The notes under the pieces: generated by a model | Databases searched by the model: none | Seen by the model: the letters and a program-made list of their open reading frames with translations, nothing else | Told to the model about the DNA's origin: nothing | Assembly: GCA_963662155.1 (NCBI GenBank) | Contig: OY759269.1 | Span: forward strand, 3,063,598 to 3,127,597 | DNA: 64,000 nucleotides | Source of the DNA: Lamellibrachia columna | Lineage: Eukaryota; Annelida; Polychaeta; Sabellida; Siboglinidae | Reading direction: 5' to 3' | In this document: positions 40,901 through 54,700 of the stretch, piece after piece | How positions within the stretch are numbered: position 1 is the stretch's first letter | Layout of the letters: the number at the start of each line of letters is the position of its first letter | Program-made: the position numbers and the translations under genes

Positions 40901-43900
40901 ACTCAGACATATACTTGGACTGCCACTTTCACTCAAACATTGACATGGACTGCCACTTTCACTCAAACATTGACATGGACTGCCACTTTCACTCAAACAT
41001 TGACATGGACTGCCACTTTCACTCAGACATAGACATGGACTGCCACTTTCACTCAAACATTGACATGGACTGCCACTTTCACTCAAACATTGACATGGAC
41101 TGCCACTTTCACTCAGACATAGACATGGACTGCCACTTTCACTCAGACATATCTCTTGACAGTCATTCTATGGTATGTCATTATGGATCTAGGACGGCTG
41201 TAACTGTCCATGTGGGGGTCCGACTATGAGACTGCCAGGATCTGGTATGCTCAGAGACAAGATTGCCACATCATCTGCCTTGACAGACACTATATGGACC
41301 TAGACAGACACTATATGGACCTAGTCAGACACTATATGTAGCCTGTCGTATGCCATTTACTGCTCTGATAAACTGATTTAGCCGCTGATGGCATCTCATC
41401 CTTTCGCAGGCAACTGCCAAATCACCGCCACTTATGACTGGGATAATATTCCAATGAAGTGGCTGTGATTCTGAGAAGGATTCTGCTTTTAATAATTGCT
41501 TCCAACAGCAAATGTGTTTTTGAAGGAGGTAGTAATTGCAATATTCAAGGACTGCGGCAGAAATGCAACGCAGTTAATGTAATTTCTAGAGGCTGATTGG
41601 AAATATATGGCCGTGGCAATTGCATCCCATGACATGCAGCCAAGATGAGGCTGGTCCATGCAAATTGATGGAGACCCGTTCAACATTGATTTTCTGGGAA
41701 ATTAAATGATGGGATTTAACACAAAAATATCCATTGACATGATATGTATAACATCTTCAAAAAAATATGGAATTTTGTGTGCAACATTGAACTGACAAGG
41801 GCCGACATGTTCATGAGGGATGAGGTTCCTTTAAGTGGAAAGGGTGCCTGGTTTGCTTAGGTGTTCTACAGCCTTGCCTTAGGTGTTCTACAGCCTTGCC
41901 TTAGGTGTTCTACAGCCTTGCCTTAGGTGTTCTACAGCCTTACTTTAGGTGTTCTACAGCCTTGCCTTAGGTGTTTTACAGCCTTGCCTTAGGTGTTCTA
42001 CAGCCTTGCCTTAGGTGTTCTACAGCCTTGCCTTAGGTGTTCTACAGCTTTGCCTTAGGTGTTCTACAGCCTTGCCTTAGGTGTTCTACAGCCTTGCCTT
42101 AGGTGTTCTACAGCCTTGCCTTAGGTGTTCTACAGCCTTGCCTTAGGTGTTCTACAGCCTTACCTTAGGTGTTCTACAGCCTTGCCTTAGGTGTTCTACA
42201 GCTTTGCCTTAGGTGTTCTACAGCCTTACCTTAGGTGTTCTACAGCCTTGCCTTAGGTGTTCTACAGCTTTGCCTTAGGTGTTCTACAGCCTTGCCTTAG
42301 GTGTTCTACAGCCTTGCCTTAGGTGTTCTACAGCCTTGCCTTAGGTGTTCTACAGCCTTGCCTTAGGTGTTCTACAGCCTTACCTTAGGTGTTCTACAGC
42401 CTTACCTTAGGTGTTCTACAGCCCTACCTTAGGAGTTATACAGCCTTGCCTTATGTGTTCTACAGCCTTGCCTTAGGTGTTCTACAGCCTTGCCTTAGGT
42501 GTTCTACAGCCCTGTAGGTGTTCTACAGCCTTACCTTAGGTGTTCTACAGCCTTGCCTTAGGTGTTCTACAGCCTTACTTTAGGTGTTCTACAGCCTTAC
42601 CTTAGGTGTTCTACAGCCCTACCTTAGGAGTTATACAGCCTTGCCTTATGTGTTCTACAGCCTTGCCTTAGGTGTTCTACAGCCTTACCTTAGGTGTTCT
42701 ACAGCCTTACCTTAGGTGTTCTACAGCCCTACCTTAGGAGTTCTACAGCCTTGCCTTAGGTGTTATACAGCCTTGCCTTAGGTGTTCTACAGCCCTGTAG
42801 GTGTTCTACAGCCTTACCTTAGGTGTTCTACAGCCTTGCCTTAGGTGTTCTACAGCCTTACTTTAGGTGTTCTACAGCCTTACCTTAGGTGTTTTACAGC
42901 CCTACCTTAGGAGTTATACAGCCTTACCTTAGGTGTTCTACAGCCTTACCTTAGGTGTTCTACAGCCTTACCTTAGGTGTTCTACAGCCCTACCTTAGGA
43001 GTTATACAGCCTTGCCTTATGTGTTCTACAGCCTTGCCTTAGGTGTTATACAGCCTTGCCTTAGGTGTTCTACAGCCCTGTAGGTGTTCTACAGCCTTAC
43101 CTTAGGTGTTCTACAGCCTTGCCTTAGGTGTTCTACAGCCTTACTTTAGGTGTTATACAGCCTTGCCTTAGGTGTTCTACAGCCCTGTAGGTGTTCTACA
43201 GCCTTGCCTTAGGTATTCTACAGCCTTGCCTTAGGTGTTATACAGCCCTGTAGGTGTTCTACAGCCTTGCCTTAGGTATTCTACAGCCTTGCCTTAGGTG
43301 TTCTACAGCCCTGTAGGTGTTCTACAGCCTTGCCTTAGGTATTCTACAGCCTTGCTTTAGGTGTTCTACAGCCCTGTAGGTGTTCTACAGCCTTGCCTTA
43401 GGTGTTCTACAGCCCTGTAGGTGTTCTACAGCCTTGCCTTAGGTATTCTACAGCCTTGCCTTAGGTGTTCTACAGCCTTACTTTAGGTGTTATACAGCCT
43501 TACCTTAGGTGTTCTACAGCCTTGCCTTAGGTGTTCTACAGTCTTGCCTTAGGTGTTCTACAGCCTTACTTTAGGTGTTCTACAGTCTTACCTTAGGTGT
43601 TCTACAGCCTTACTTTAGGTGTTCTACAGCCTTGCCTTAGGTGTTCTACAGTCTTGCCTTAGGTGTTCTACAGCCTTACTTTAGGTGTTATACAGCCTTA
43701 CCTTAGGTGTTCTACAGTCTTACCTTAGGTGTTCTACAGCCTTACTTTAGGTGTTCTACAGCCTTGCCTTAGGTGTTCTACAGCCTTGTCTTACCTTTGA
43801 CCTTGCTTTATGGGTACAGTAGATTATTGTTTTTCCATTGAAACCAATGGTAACAGCAACAAGCAATTCCCCACTGTGCAAAAATAATGATTCAGTTTTA

Positions 43901-46900
43901 ATACAAACTATGAACTTTGATTTTTTTATGTTCAGTGAGGACCGGTCAGTGAGGTCCAGTCAGTGAGGTCCGGTCAGTGAAGTCTGGTAACACACAAAGT
44001 TTATTTTTGTTTCAGATATTGCCCGTCGATTGAATCGAAGGTATTGCGATTTGGGACAAACAAGGCGCATCAGATATGGCTGGAACCTGAAGGTAGGGGG
44101 CAGCACTGGGCAATTGTGTCTTCTTTCTGCCATCGTTTGTTTGTTTGTAGATTTTTGTTCAACACATTTACGTATATTGCAACCTTTTTTGTTTGTTGTT
44201 TCGTCTCCAGTGTACTTTATGACACTCGCCCAGAGAGAACAATGCTATATGACACTTGCCCAGAGAGAACAATGCTATATGACACTTGCCCAGACAGCAC
44301 AATGCTATATGACACTCACCCAGAGAGCACAATGCTATATGACACGCACCCAGAGAGCACAATGTTATATGACACTCGCCCAGAGAGTACAATGTTATAT
44401 GACACTAACCCAGAGAGCACAATGCTATATGACACTCACCCAGAGAGCACAATGCTATATGACACTCACCCAGAGAGCACAACGCTATATGACACTCACC
44501 CAGAGAGCACAATGCTATATGACACTCACCCAGAGAGCACAATGCTATATGACACTCACTTAGAGAGCACAATGCTATATGACACTCGCCCAGAGAGCAC
44601 AATGCTATATGACACTAACCCAGAGAGCACAATGCTATATGACACTCGCCCAGAGAGCACAATGCTATATGACACTCACTTAGAGAGCACAATGCTATAT
44701 GACACTCGCCCAGAGAGCACAATGCTATATGACACTAACCCAGAGAGCACAATGCTGTATGACACTAACCCAGAGAGCACAATGCTATATGACACTCGCC
44801 CAGAGAGCACAATGCTATATGACACTCACCCAGATAGCCCAATGATATATGTGACTTTCTTTAAAAAAAAATGTTAGCTACAAAAAAAAAAAATATGATA
44901 CTTTTATAGTTCATAAAGGTGCGTTCTTATATAGCGTGGTATCCAGTCCTTGAGACTGTTCAAAGCACATTACACTTCACCCCCTGACAGACCTGTTCAT
45001 TTCAACGCCATCTTGACTTCTCTGGGAAGCATTCAGCCAATTCTATTCGTTCATATATCCATTTATACAGTTGAGTGAACCAAGGCAACATGGTGTGAAA
45101 GAAATTGCCAAAGCTTCGAAACGTCTGCAAGAGGATGTGAATATTTTTTCTCTCTAATGAGAGGCCGACATTCCAACTGCAATGTTACTGCGCCCAATCA
45201 TAGTCAGTTCAGTTGGCACATCGTATACTATTTCATTACTACACAAGCATGTAATTTATTCATTTCAACATTCAGCAAAGCGTATGACTTTTTTAATAAA
45301 TATACACATTTACGCTAGCTTACTCTTAATAGGTTCCTATTACATAAACCAGGTTACAAAGTTCATAACTGGAGTTTGGTGGCGAAACAACGTAACTCTT
45401 CAACATTTTCATAAGTACTGTTCTCGAAACAATTAATTAAGATACACATTTTGGCGGATCTTTAGTCGGCAGTCAGAGATATCCATGACTAGTCCGAAGG
45501 TGTATGTTTAGCATAAGTCTAGAATCTATTACCACATGTTATGTTTTTGTTTTTTTTGTAGCTAGTACAAATGTCATCTGTCCAATTAGTAGTTGAGACA
45601 TGTTCCCATTGGCTCCCTGTCAACCCCTGTGTGGATTGGGAGCTAGGCAGTAGGTGTGTTGATGTAGCAGTCTGGAGGTGAGAGATGATGACAATATCAT
45701 TCATCAACTTTCTCAGCTTCCTGACCTTCAATGAGCTGCTTAACCTCATCTTCTTACTTGATGTTTCTCTCTCTCACTTCTGTCAGGGATGGATCTGTGT
45801 AGTTTGGATAAGCCCTCTTTGGTTCAGTGGAGGTTAATGCTAGGTTGATCCCTGAGTAGTGGACATGTCATCACTGGTTAACTCTACAGTGGACATGTGA
45901 TGGCTGGTAACTCTACAGTGTACATGTCATGGCTGGTAACTCTACAGTGGACATGTCATCACTGGGTAACTCTACAGTGTACATGTCATGGCTGGTAACT
46001 CTACAGTGAACATGTCATGGCTGGTAACTCTACAGTGGACATGTCATCATTGGGTAACTCTACAGTGGACATGTGATGGCTGGTAACTCTACAGTGGACA
46101 TGTCATCACTGGGTAACTCTTCAGTGGACATGTGATGGCTGGTAACTCTACAGTGGACATGTCATGGCTGGTAACTCTACAGTGGACATGTCATGGCTGG
46201 TCACTCTACAGTGGACATGTCATGGCTGGTAACTCTACAGTGGACATGTCATGGCTGGTAACTCTACAGTAGACATGTCATGGCTGGTAACTCTACAGTG
46301 GACATGTCATCACTGGGTAACTCTACAGTGGACATGTCATCACTGGGTAACTCTACAGTGGACATGTGATGGCTGGTAACTCTACAGTGGACATGTCATG
46401 GCTGGTAACTCTACAGTGGACATGTCATGGCTGGTAACTCTACAGTGGACATGTCATGGCTGGTAACTCTACAGTGGACATGTCATCATTGGGTAACTCT
46501 ACAGTGGACATGTGATGGCTGGTAACTCTACAGTGGACATGTCATCACTGGGTAACTCTTCAGTGGACATGTGATGGCTGGTAACTCTACAGTGGACATG
46601 TCATGGCTGGTAACTCTACAGTGGACATGTCATGGCTGGTCACTCTACAGTGGACATGTCATGGCTGGTAACTCTACAGTGGACATGTCATGGCTGGTAA
46701 CTCTACAGTAGACATGTCATGGCTGGTAACTCTACAGTGGACATGTCATCACTGGGTAACTCTACAGTGGACATGTCATCACTGGGTAACTCTACAGTGG
46801 ACATGTGATGGCTGGTAACTCTACAGTGGACATGTGATGGCTGGTAACTCTACAGTGGACATGTCATGGCTGGTAGCTCTACAGTGGACATGTCATGGCT

Positions 46901-49900
46901 GGTAACCCTACAGTGGACATGTGATGGCTGGTAACTCTACAGTGGACATGTGATGGCTGGTAACTCTACAGTGGACATGTCATCACTGGGTAACTCTACA
47001 GTGGACATGTGATGGCTGGTAACCCTACAGTGGACATGTCATGGCTGGTAACCCTACAGTGGACATGTCATGGCTGGTAACTCTACAGTGGACATGTGAT
47101 GGCTGGTAACTCTACAGTGGACATGTCATCACTGGGTAACCCTACAGTGGACATGTGATGGCTGGTAACTCTACAGTGGACATGTCATGGCTGGTAACCC
47201 TACAGTGGACATGTGATGGCTGGTAACTCTACAGTGGACACTCTACAACATTATAGAGATTACTATGTAATGGCTAAAGCCCCTCTTCAATTCGATTTTG
47301 GAACTTACTTGAACCCATTAAGTATCTATTATGACATGCTAGCTCATTTCTACAAATTATTATTTAATTTTGGTGAAACCATAATAATAACTATTAAATT
47401 ACTTTTAACCAGGTCCGGTCAAAATTTGGCAAAAAAATGTCTTGGTCCAGCTTGATACACTTTGACTTAAGGCTGTTAACACTTGATACACTTTGACTGG
47501 TAACCCTACAGTGGACATGTGATGGCTGGTAACTCTACAGTGGACACTCTACAACATTATAGAGATTACTATGTAATGGCTAAAGCCCCTCTTCAATTCG
47601 ATTTTGGAACTTACTTGAACCCATTAAGTATCTATTATGACATGCTAGCTCATTTCTACAAATTATTATTTAATTTTGGTGAAACCATAATAAAAACTAT
47701 TAAATTACTTTTAACCAGGTCCGGTCCAAATTTGGCTAAAAAATGTCATGGTCCAGCTTGATACACTTTGACTTAAGGCTGTTAACACTTGATACACTTT
47801 GACTTAAGGCTGTTAACACTTGATACACTTTGACATAAGGCTGTTGACACTTGATACACTTTGACATAAGGCTGTTAACACTTGATACACTTTGACTTAA
47901 GGCTGTTAACACTTGATACACTTTGACTTAAGGCTGTTAACACTTGATACACTTTGACATAAGGCTGTTGACACTTGATACACTTTGACATAAGGCTGTT
48001 AACACTTGATACACTTTGACTCAAGGCTGTTAAAGTGAAACCAAGGGCATTTAACTACGTACGTGATATTCCTGATTATGGTTGCAAATAGTTAGTTTTT
48101 AGGCTCTCTTATAGGTGCAAAGGCCCAAAACAATGCCTTTGGTTTCACTTTAACACTTGATACTCTTTGACTTAAGGCTGTTAACACTTGATACACTTTG
48201 ACTTAAGGCTGTTGACACTTGCATTTGCATTGCATTTAAAATTTGTTTGTTAGGGATAGAGCTATGAAACAGTTTAGTTGTGTAAACCTAACTGTTGAAT
48301 AATCAATGCGACACTGCTGGAGTGTTGACATTCATCTTATAAAGACAGGTGATTCTCAAGTGACGCTGCCTCTAATCCTCTCCGTAGCTCAACATGATCA
48401 ACCTGAATCTTTTATTTGACCAAGCAAAAGAAAATAAAGTGTATACATAGATAACACAATGTCACTTGTATACATATATAACACAATGTCACTTGTATAC
48501 ATATATAACACAATGTCACTTGTATACATAGATAACACAATGTCACTTGTATACATAGATAACACAATGTCACTTGTATACATAGATAACACAATGTCAC
48601 TTGCAGCAGGTTGCTACTTGTTGACACTAACATTACTGGCTGTCATAAAGTAAAAAATCTTGTGATGTTATTTTTTTGTGTAGGTTAGTATTGTATTTCA
48701 TGGAAACTCTGGGTTAGTATTGTATTTCATGGAAACTCTGGGTTAGTATTGTATTTCATGGAAACTCTGGGTTAGTATTGTATTTCATGGAAACTCTGGG
48801 TTAGTATTGTATTTCATGGAAACTCTGGGTTAGTATTGTGTTTCATGGAAACTCTGGGTTAGTATTGTGTTTCATGGAAACTCTAGGTTAGTATTGTGTT
48901 TCATGGAAACTCTGGGTTAGTACTGCATTTCATGGAGACTGTTTTAGTATTGTATTTCATGGAAACCCTAGATTAATATTGTATTTCATGGGAATTGTGG
49001 CTAAAAATTGTATTTCATAGAAACTGTGTTAATAATATATTTGTGATTCAGGCATGTTGTGTGTAGTGTTGTAAGCCCTATGTTGTTGACAACATCATAA
49101 TCCACAACTTCACCTTTGTACCTGCTTCCTTGCTGGTTCTCCCAGCAGGGAGCCAGTCCCAGGTCTCACTCCCCAACCCAACAGCAGCAGGGAGTAATCT
49201 CCCTCTGAGCAGCTGACTATTGGTCCATCACAGACTGACCAGTTGATTAACAGATGCTTCCATCCAAGACTCTTAATTTACTCCCGCCTCAACTCACATA
49301 GGGGGCATCTCAGCATTCATGAATTCCTAAATAACACTTTAATCTTTGGGAGCTGTAGAGATGTTTAATATGATAAATTGCAGCTGTATTGACAGCAGAT
49401 TTGAACACTAACTCTCTATGGACATGAATCACGATTATAATATTTGTTATTATTTTATTATAAAAAGTAAACATATGAGAATCTAAATATAGTTACAAAA
49501 TCAGTTTGTAATATCATCGAAACTTGGATAATTTCTCAACAGACCTCAACAGAATTGGGAAGTATTCGAGATGTGGTGTGTAAAAGTTGACGGATTTTCA
49601 GTCGGCTGTTGGCGATATCGCCGACTAGTTGATAGGTGTGTGCTTAGCATAAGGAGAATATTACACTTCAGCTAGACTGAGCACGTCACGTACATAGAAG
49701 TTCTAAGGCAGGCTGGAATAAAAAGGCAACTCTTCAGTTAAATGCAACAACACAAATTAACACTTTATTTGGTCATTTCATAAGAGAAGAAGGAATTGAA
49801 CATGACATGTTGGAGGGAACGGTGGAGGGTGACATGTTGGAGGGAACGGTGGAGGGTGACATGTTGGAGGGAACGGTGGAGGGTGACATGTTGGAGGGAA

Positions 49901-51683
49901 CGGTGGAGGGTGACATGTTGGAGGGAACGGTGGAGGGTGACATGTTGGAGGGAACGGTGGAGGGTGACATGTTGGGGGGAACGGTGGAGGGTGACATGTT
50001 GGAGGGAACGGTGGAGGGTGACATGTTGGGGGGAACGGTGGAGGGTGACATGTTGGAGGGAACGGTGGAGGGTGACATGTTGGAGGGAACGGTGGAGGGT
50101 GACATGTTGGAGGGAACGGTGGAGGGTGACATGTTGGAGGGAACGGTGGAGGGTGACATGTTGGAGGGAACGGTGGAGGGTGACATGTTGGAGGGAACGG
50201 TGGAGGGTGACATGTTGGAGGGAACGGTGGAGGGTGGCATGTTGGAGGGAACGGTGGAGGGTGACATGTTGGAGGGAACGGTGGAGGGTGACATGTTGGA
50301 GGGAATGGTGGAGGGTGAAAGAGGCAGAGAAAGACCAAGAGTGACGTGGACAGACGACCACAAAGCACGGAGGGGGAGCATGGAATATGAAGATCTGGTG
50401 AGATCGGCACAGAGCCGACATGCGTGGCAGTGACCCATGACCGCTGACCATCTGAGAGGAGATGAGATGTTGCTTGGTTTTAAGTGAATAATTTGTATTA
50501 TTCACTTAAAGTATTATTATAAGGACCTGATACATGTGTGTGTTTATATGTGAGATATGTTATTTGATAAGTTTACGAGAAGTTATGCTTACACAATGAA
50601 CAGCCAAAAGCAGCAGGACGCTGTTATACACAACATAAATACTCTAGTCATAAAATCATGAGTAGAAATCTTAGTATGACAGCCATACTGGTTTTGTTTA
50701 AAAAAAGCATACATAAATTCGCTGAGCCACAGATTCTCGCCTGTGTGGTGTCGTCATGCACTACATGCTACATGCACTCGGCATGAAATTGGATTTTTAT
50801 CAGTTGCTACAACAAAGGTAAGATAATACATACCTGATTGGATGGGGTACACCTGGTTGTGTTGACTGTACACCAGAGTGTGTGTGGTATCCTGTATGTG
50901 TTGGTCAAGGAAGGCAGTGTTTACCTACAGAACCACTGTATGTGGTGTTGTACACATCTACTGTACACATAATCTTCCCAGTTGGTATGTCAGTGTACAC
51001 AACACTTGTGTTTCTAGTTCTATCTGCACCAAGTATGTCACTGTGCAACACTATATTTAACGTGTACACCATCATCCATACAAGCAACTTGTACACAATT
51101 TACGTTTTGTACATCTGTTGACCGTTGTACACCAGTTTTCACTGTTCCTTCATCTCCTGCTCTGTACATGTGTTTGTGCATGTGTATGCCACTTAGTGTA
51201 CACTGTTGTGTGTACAAGTGTACACGTCTGTATCTGTTGTACACCCAGTCCTGCAAGTACACAGCCTGCTCACTGCGGTGCCCTGTGCCCACTGACTGGT
51301 GTCAATAGTGACATGCTATGTGGTGCAGCAATGCAGTGCCGGTGTCGAGCGGTGCACTGGTTGGCACTGGTTGATGGCTGAGGCGGCGTCAGCTGTCGTG
51401 GGACGTGGCAACTGTCACAGTTACTGCGCTCATATTGATCCAGGCAGTCGGCCAGAGAGAGAGAGAGAGAGGTCTGGTGGGATGGCATGCTGGCTGACAC
51501 AGCGACACGACATCACTCTTAACACTGATCAATTGTCACTAGATTGTATGAGGCTCATTGATGTGGAATAATCTTGTATAATCATATAATGTTATATATA
51601 TTTATATATGTGTGTATATCTAGAAATGTATGTGTGTGTACACATCCTCCATATGGATACCCATATACACACCCACACATGTA

Positions 51684-51753
<70 letters not shown>

Positions 51754-54700
51754 AAATATATACATTTATGCACATGTATATGTGTCATGGTTTAACTAAT
51801 TTATTACTATTTATTTAACTAATTATTTCATATATATTTATATTCCATAAGACATACACATGCATAACTTATTATTATTTATTTAACTAATTAATTATAT
51901 ATATATATATAATATTATAGTACTGTGTACAAATGTCCATTATTTATAATATAATTTATTATTATTTACATTGCTAATTAATTAATTTTAGCCCTTATGT
52001 ATTTTAAGCACATCTGAGTGGACTTCATTCAAATGTTTGGTCGTATATAGATGTTCTTATTGTTATTATAAATATATAAGTTATACATATATTATATATA
52101 CAATATTTGTTTGCCTGTTCTTAACAAGATTAGGACATACTGAGCAGCTATGACTGTGCCTGTGTGTCTCTAGTCAGCCTACATGTGCCTGTAGTTGTGT
52201 GTCTCTAGTCAGTCTACTTGTGCCTGTAGTTGTATGTCTCTAGTCAGCCTACATGTGCCTGTAGTTGTGTGTCTGTATGCTGTCTGTGTGTCTGTATGCT
52301 GTCTGTATGTAGTTGTGTGTCGCTAGTCAGCCTACATGTGCCTGTAGTTGTGTGTCTCTAGTCAGCCTACATGTGCCTGTAGTTGTGTGTCTCTAGTCAG
52401 CCTACATGTGCCTGTAGTTGTGTGCCTCTAGTCAGCCTACATGTGCCTGTAGTTGTGTGTCTGTAGTCAGCCTACATGTGCCTGTAGTTGTGTGTCTCTA
52501 GTCAGCCTACATGTACCTGTAGTTGTGTGTCTCTAGTCAGCCTACATGTGCCTGTAGTTGTGTGTCTCTAGTCAGCCTACATGTGCCTATAGTTGTGTGT
52601 CTCTAGTCAGCCTACATGTACCTGTAGTTGTGTGTCTCTAGTCAGCCTACATGTGCCTGTAGTTGTGTGTCTCTAGTCAGCCTACATGTGCCTGTAGTTG
52701 TGTGTCTCTAGTCAGCCTACATGTGCCTGTAGTTGTGTGTCTCTAGTCAGCCTACATGTACCTGTAGTTGTGTGTCTCTAGTCAGCCTACATGTGTCTGT
52801 AGTTGTGTGTCTCTAGTCAGCCTACATGTGCATGTAGTTGTGTGTCTCTAGTCAGCCTACATGTGCCTGTAGTTGTGTGTCTCTAGTCAGCCTACATGTG
52901 CCTGTAGTTGTGTGTCTCTAGTCAGCCTACATGTGCCTGTAGTTGTGTGTCTCTAGTCAGCCTACTTGTGCCTGTAGTTGTGTGTCTCTAGTCAGCCTAC
53001 ATGTGCCTGTAGTTGTGTGTCTCTAGTCAGCCTACATGTACCTGTAGTTGTGTGTCTCTAGTCAGCCTACATGTGTCTGTAGTTGTGTGTCTCTAGTCAG
53101 CCTACATGTGCCTGTAGTTGTGTGTCTCTAGTCAGCCTACATGTACCTGTAGTTGTGTGTCTCTAGTCAGCCTACATGTGTCTGTAGTTGTGTGTCTCTA
53201 GTCAGCCTACATGTGCCTGTAGTTGTGTGTCTCTAGTCAGCCTACATGTGCCTGTAGTTGTGTGTTTCTAGTCAGCCTACTTGTGCCTGTAGTTGTGTGT
53301 CTCTAGTCAGCCTACATGTGCCTGTAGTTGTGTGTCTGTAGTCAGCCTACATGTGCCTGTAGTTATGTGTCTCTAGTCAGCCTACATGTGCCTGTAGTTA
53401 TGTGTCTCTAGTCAGCCTACATGTGCCTGCCAGTGTGTGTTGCTAATAGACTGTAGACATGCAGGGTTTGACCAATATGAGTGGCTCAGAATGCCATCCA
53501 TCACTAGCATCCATTAACATCCACATATTCACCACTGATCTTCTTCTTCGTATTCAGCAAGTCCCTCAAATGCCAGGATTATATGCTCATGCACGAATAG
53601 CGTATGGAGGAAAAGAAATGATAAATAATAGGTATAGAGACAGCAGACATTGAAATGATGAGACAAATGATTGTTTATGTTTTGTTTAATTTGTAATTCT
53701 GCCAGTTCGGAATCCTTTGGCCTGATATTTTTATTTGGTTTTGTATGTTACCTGTAGCGCCACTTCATGGTAGCACCTTGACTACCCTTGACCCACCTTT
53801 GGCCTGCCCCTTTGGCCTGCCCCTTTGGCCTGCCCTTTTGGCCTGCCCCTTTGGCCTCCACCTTTGGTCTGCCCCTTTGGCCTGCCCCTTTGGCCTGCCC
53901 CTTTGGCCTGCCCCTTTGGCCTCCCCCTTTGGCCTGCCCCTTTGGCCTCCCCCTTTGGCCTGCTCCTTTGGCCTCCCCCTTTGGCCTGCCCTTTTGGCCT
54001 GCCCCTTTGTCCTCCACCTTTGGTCTGCCCCTTTGGCCTCCCCCTTTGGCCTCCACCTTTGGCCTCCCCCTTTGGCCTCCCCCTTTGGCCTGCCCCTTTG
54101 GCCTCCCCCTTTGGCCTGCCCCTTTGGCCTCCCCCTTTGGCCTGCCCCTTTGGCCTCCCCCTTTGGCCTGCCCTTTTGGCCTGCCCCTTTGTCCTCCACC
54201 TTTGGTCTGCCCCTTTGGCCTCCCCCTTTGGCCTCACCCTTTGGCCTCCCCCTTTGGCCTGCCCCTTTGGCCTCCCCCTTTGGCCTGCCCCTTTGGCCTC
54301 CCCCTTTGGCCTGCCCTTTTGGCCTGCCCCTTTGGCCTCCCCTTTGGCCTCCACCTTTGGCCTCCCCTTTGGCCTCCACCTTTGGCCTCCTCCTTTGGCC
54401 TCCACCTTTGGCCTCCCCCTTTGGCCTCCACCTTTGGCCTCCCCCTTTGGCCTCCCCCTTTGGCCTCCCCCTTTGGCCTGCCCCTTTGGCCTCCACCTTT
54501 GGCCTCCACCTTTGGCCTCCCCCTTTGGCCTCCACCTTTGGCCTCCCCTTTGGCCTCCCCCTTTGGCCTCCCCCTTTGGCCTCCACCTTTGGCCTCCACC
54601 TTTGGCCTCCCCCTTTGGCCTCCACCTTTGGCCTCCACCTTTGGCCTCCCCCTTTGGCCACTCCTCTGTAGGAGGAATTGTAATTGATGTGTCAACTGGT

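Noticed and set aside
39467..41229. Overlapping ORFs of over 500 codons on both strands
   Set aside because: Both arise from the stop-free 30-bp unit; simultaneous opening of both strands argues against coding.
48682..49026. Telomere-like GGGTTA in each unit
   Set aside because: There is only one hexamer per 29-bp unit and no consecutive TTAGGG repeats, so it is not an interstitial telomere.
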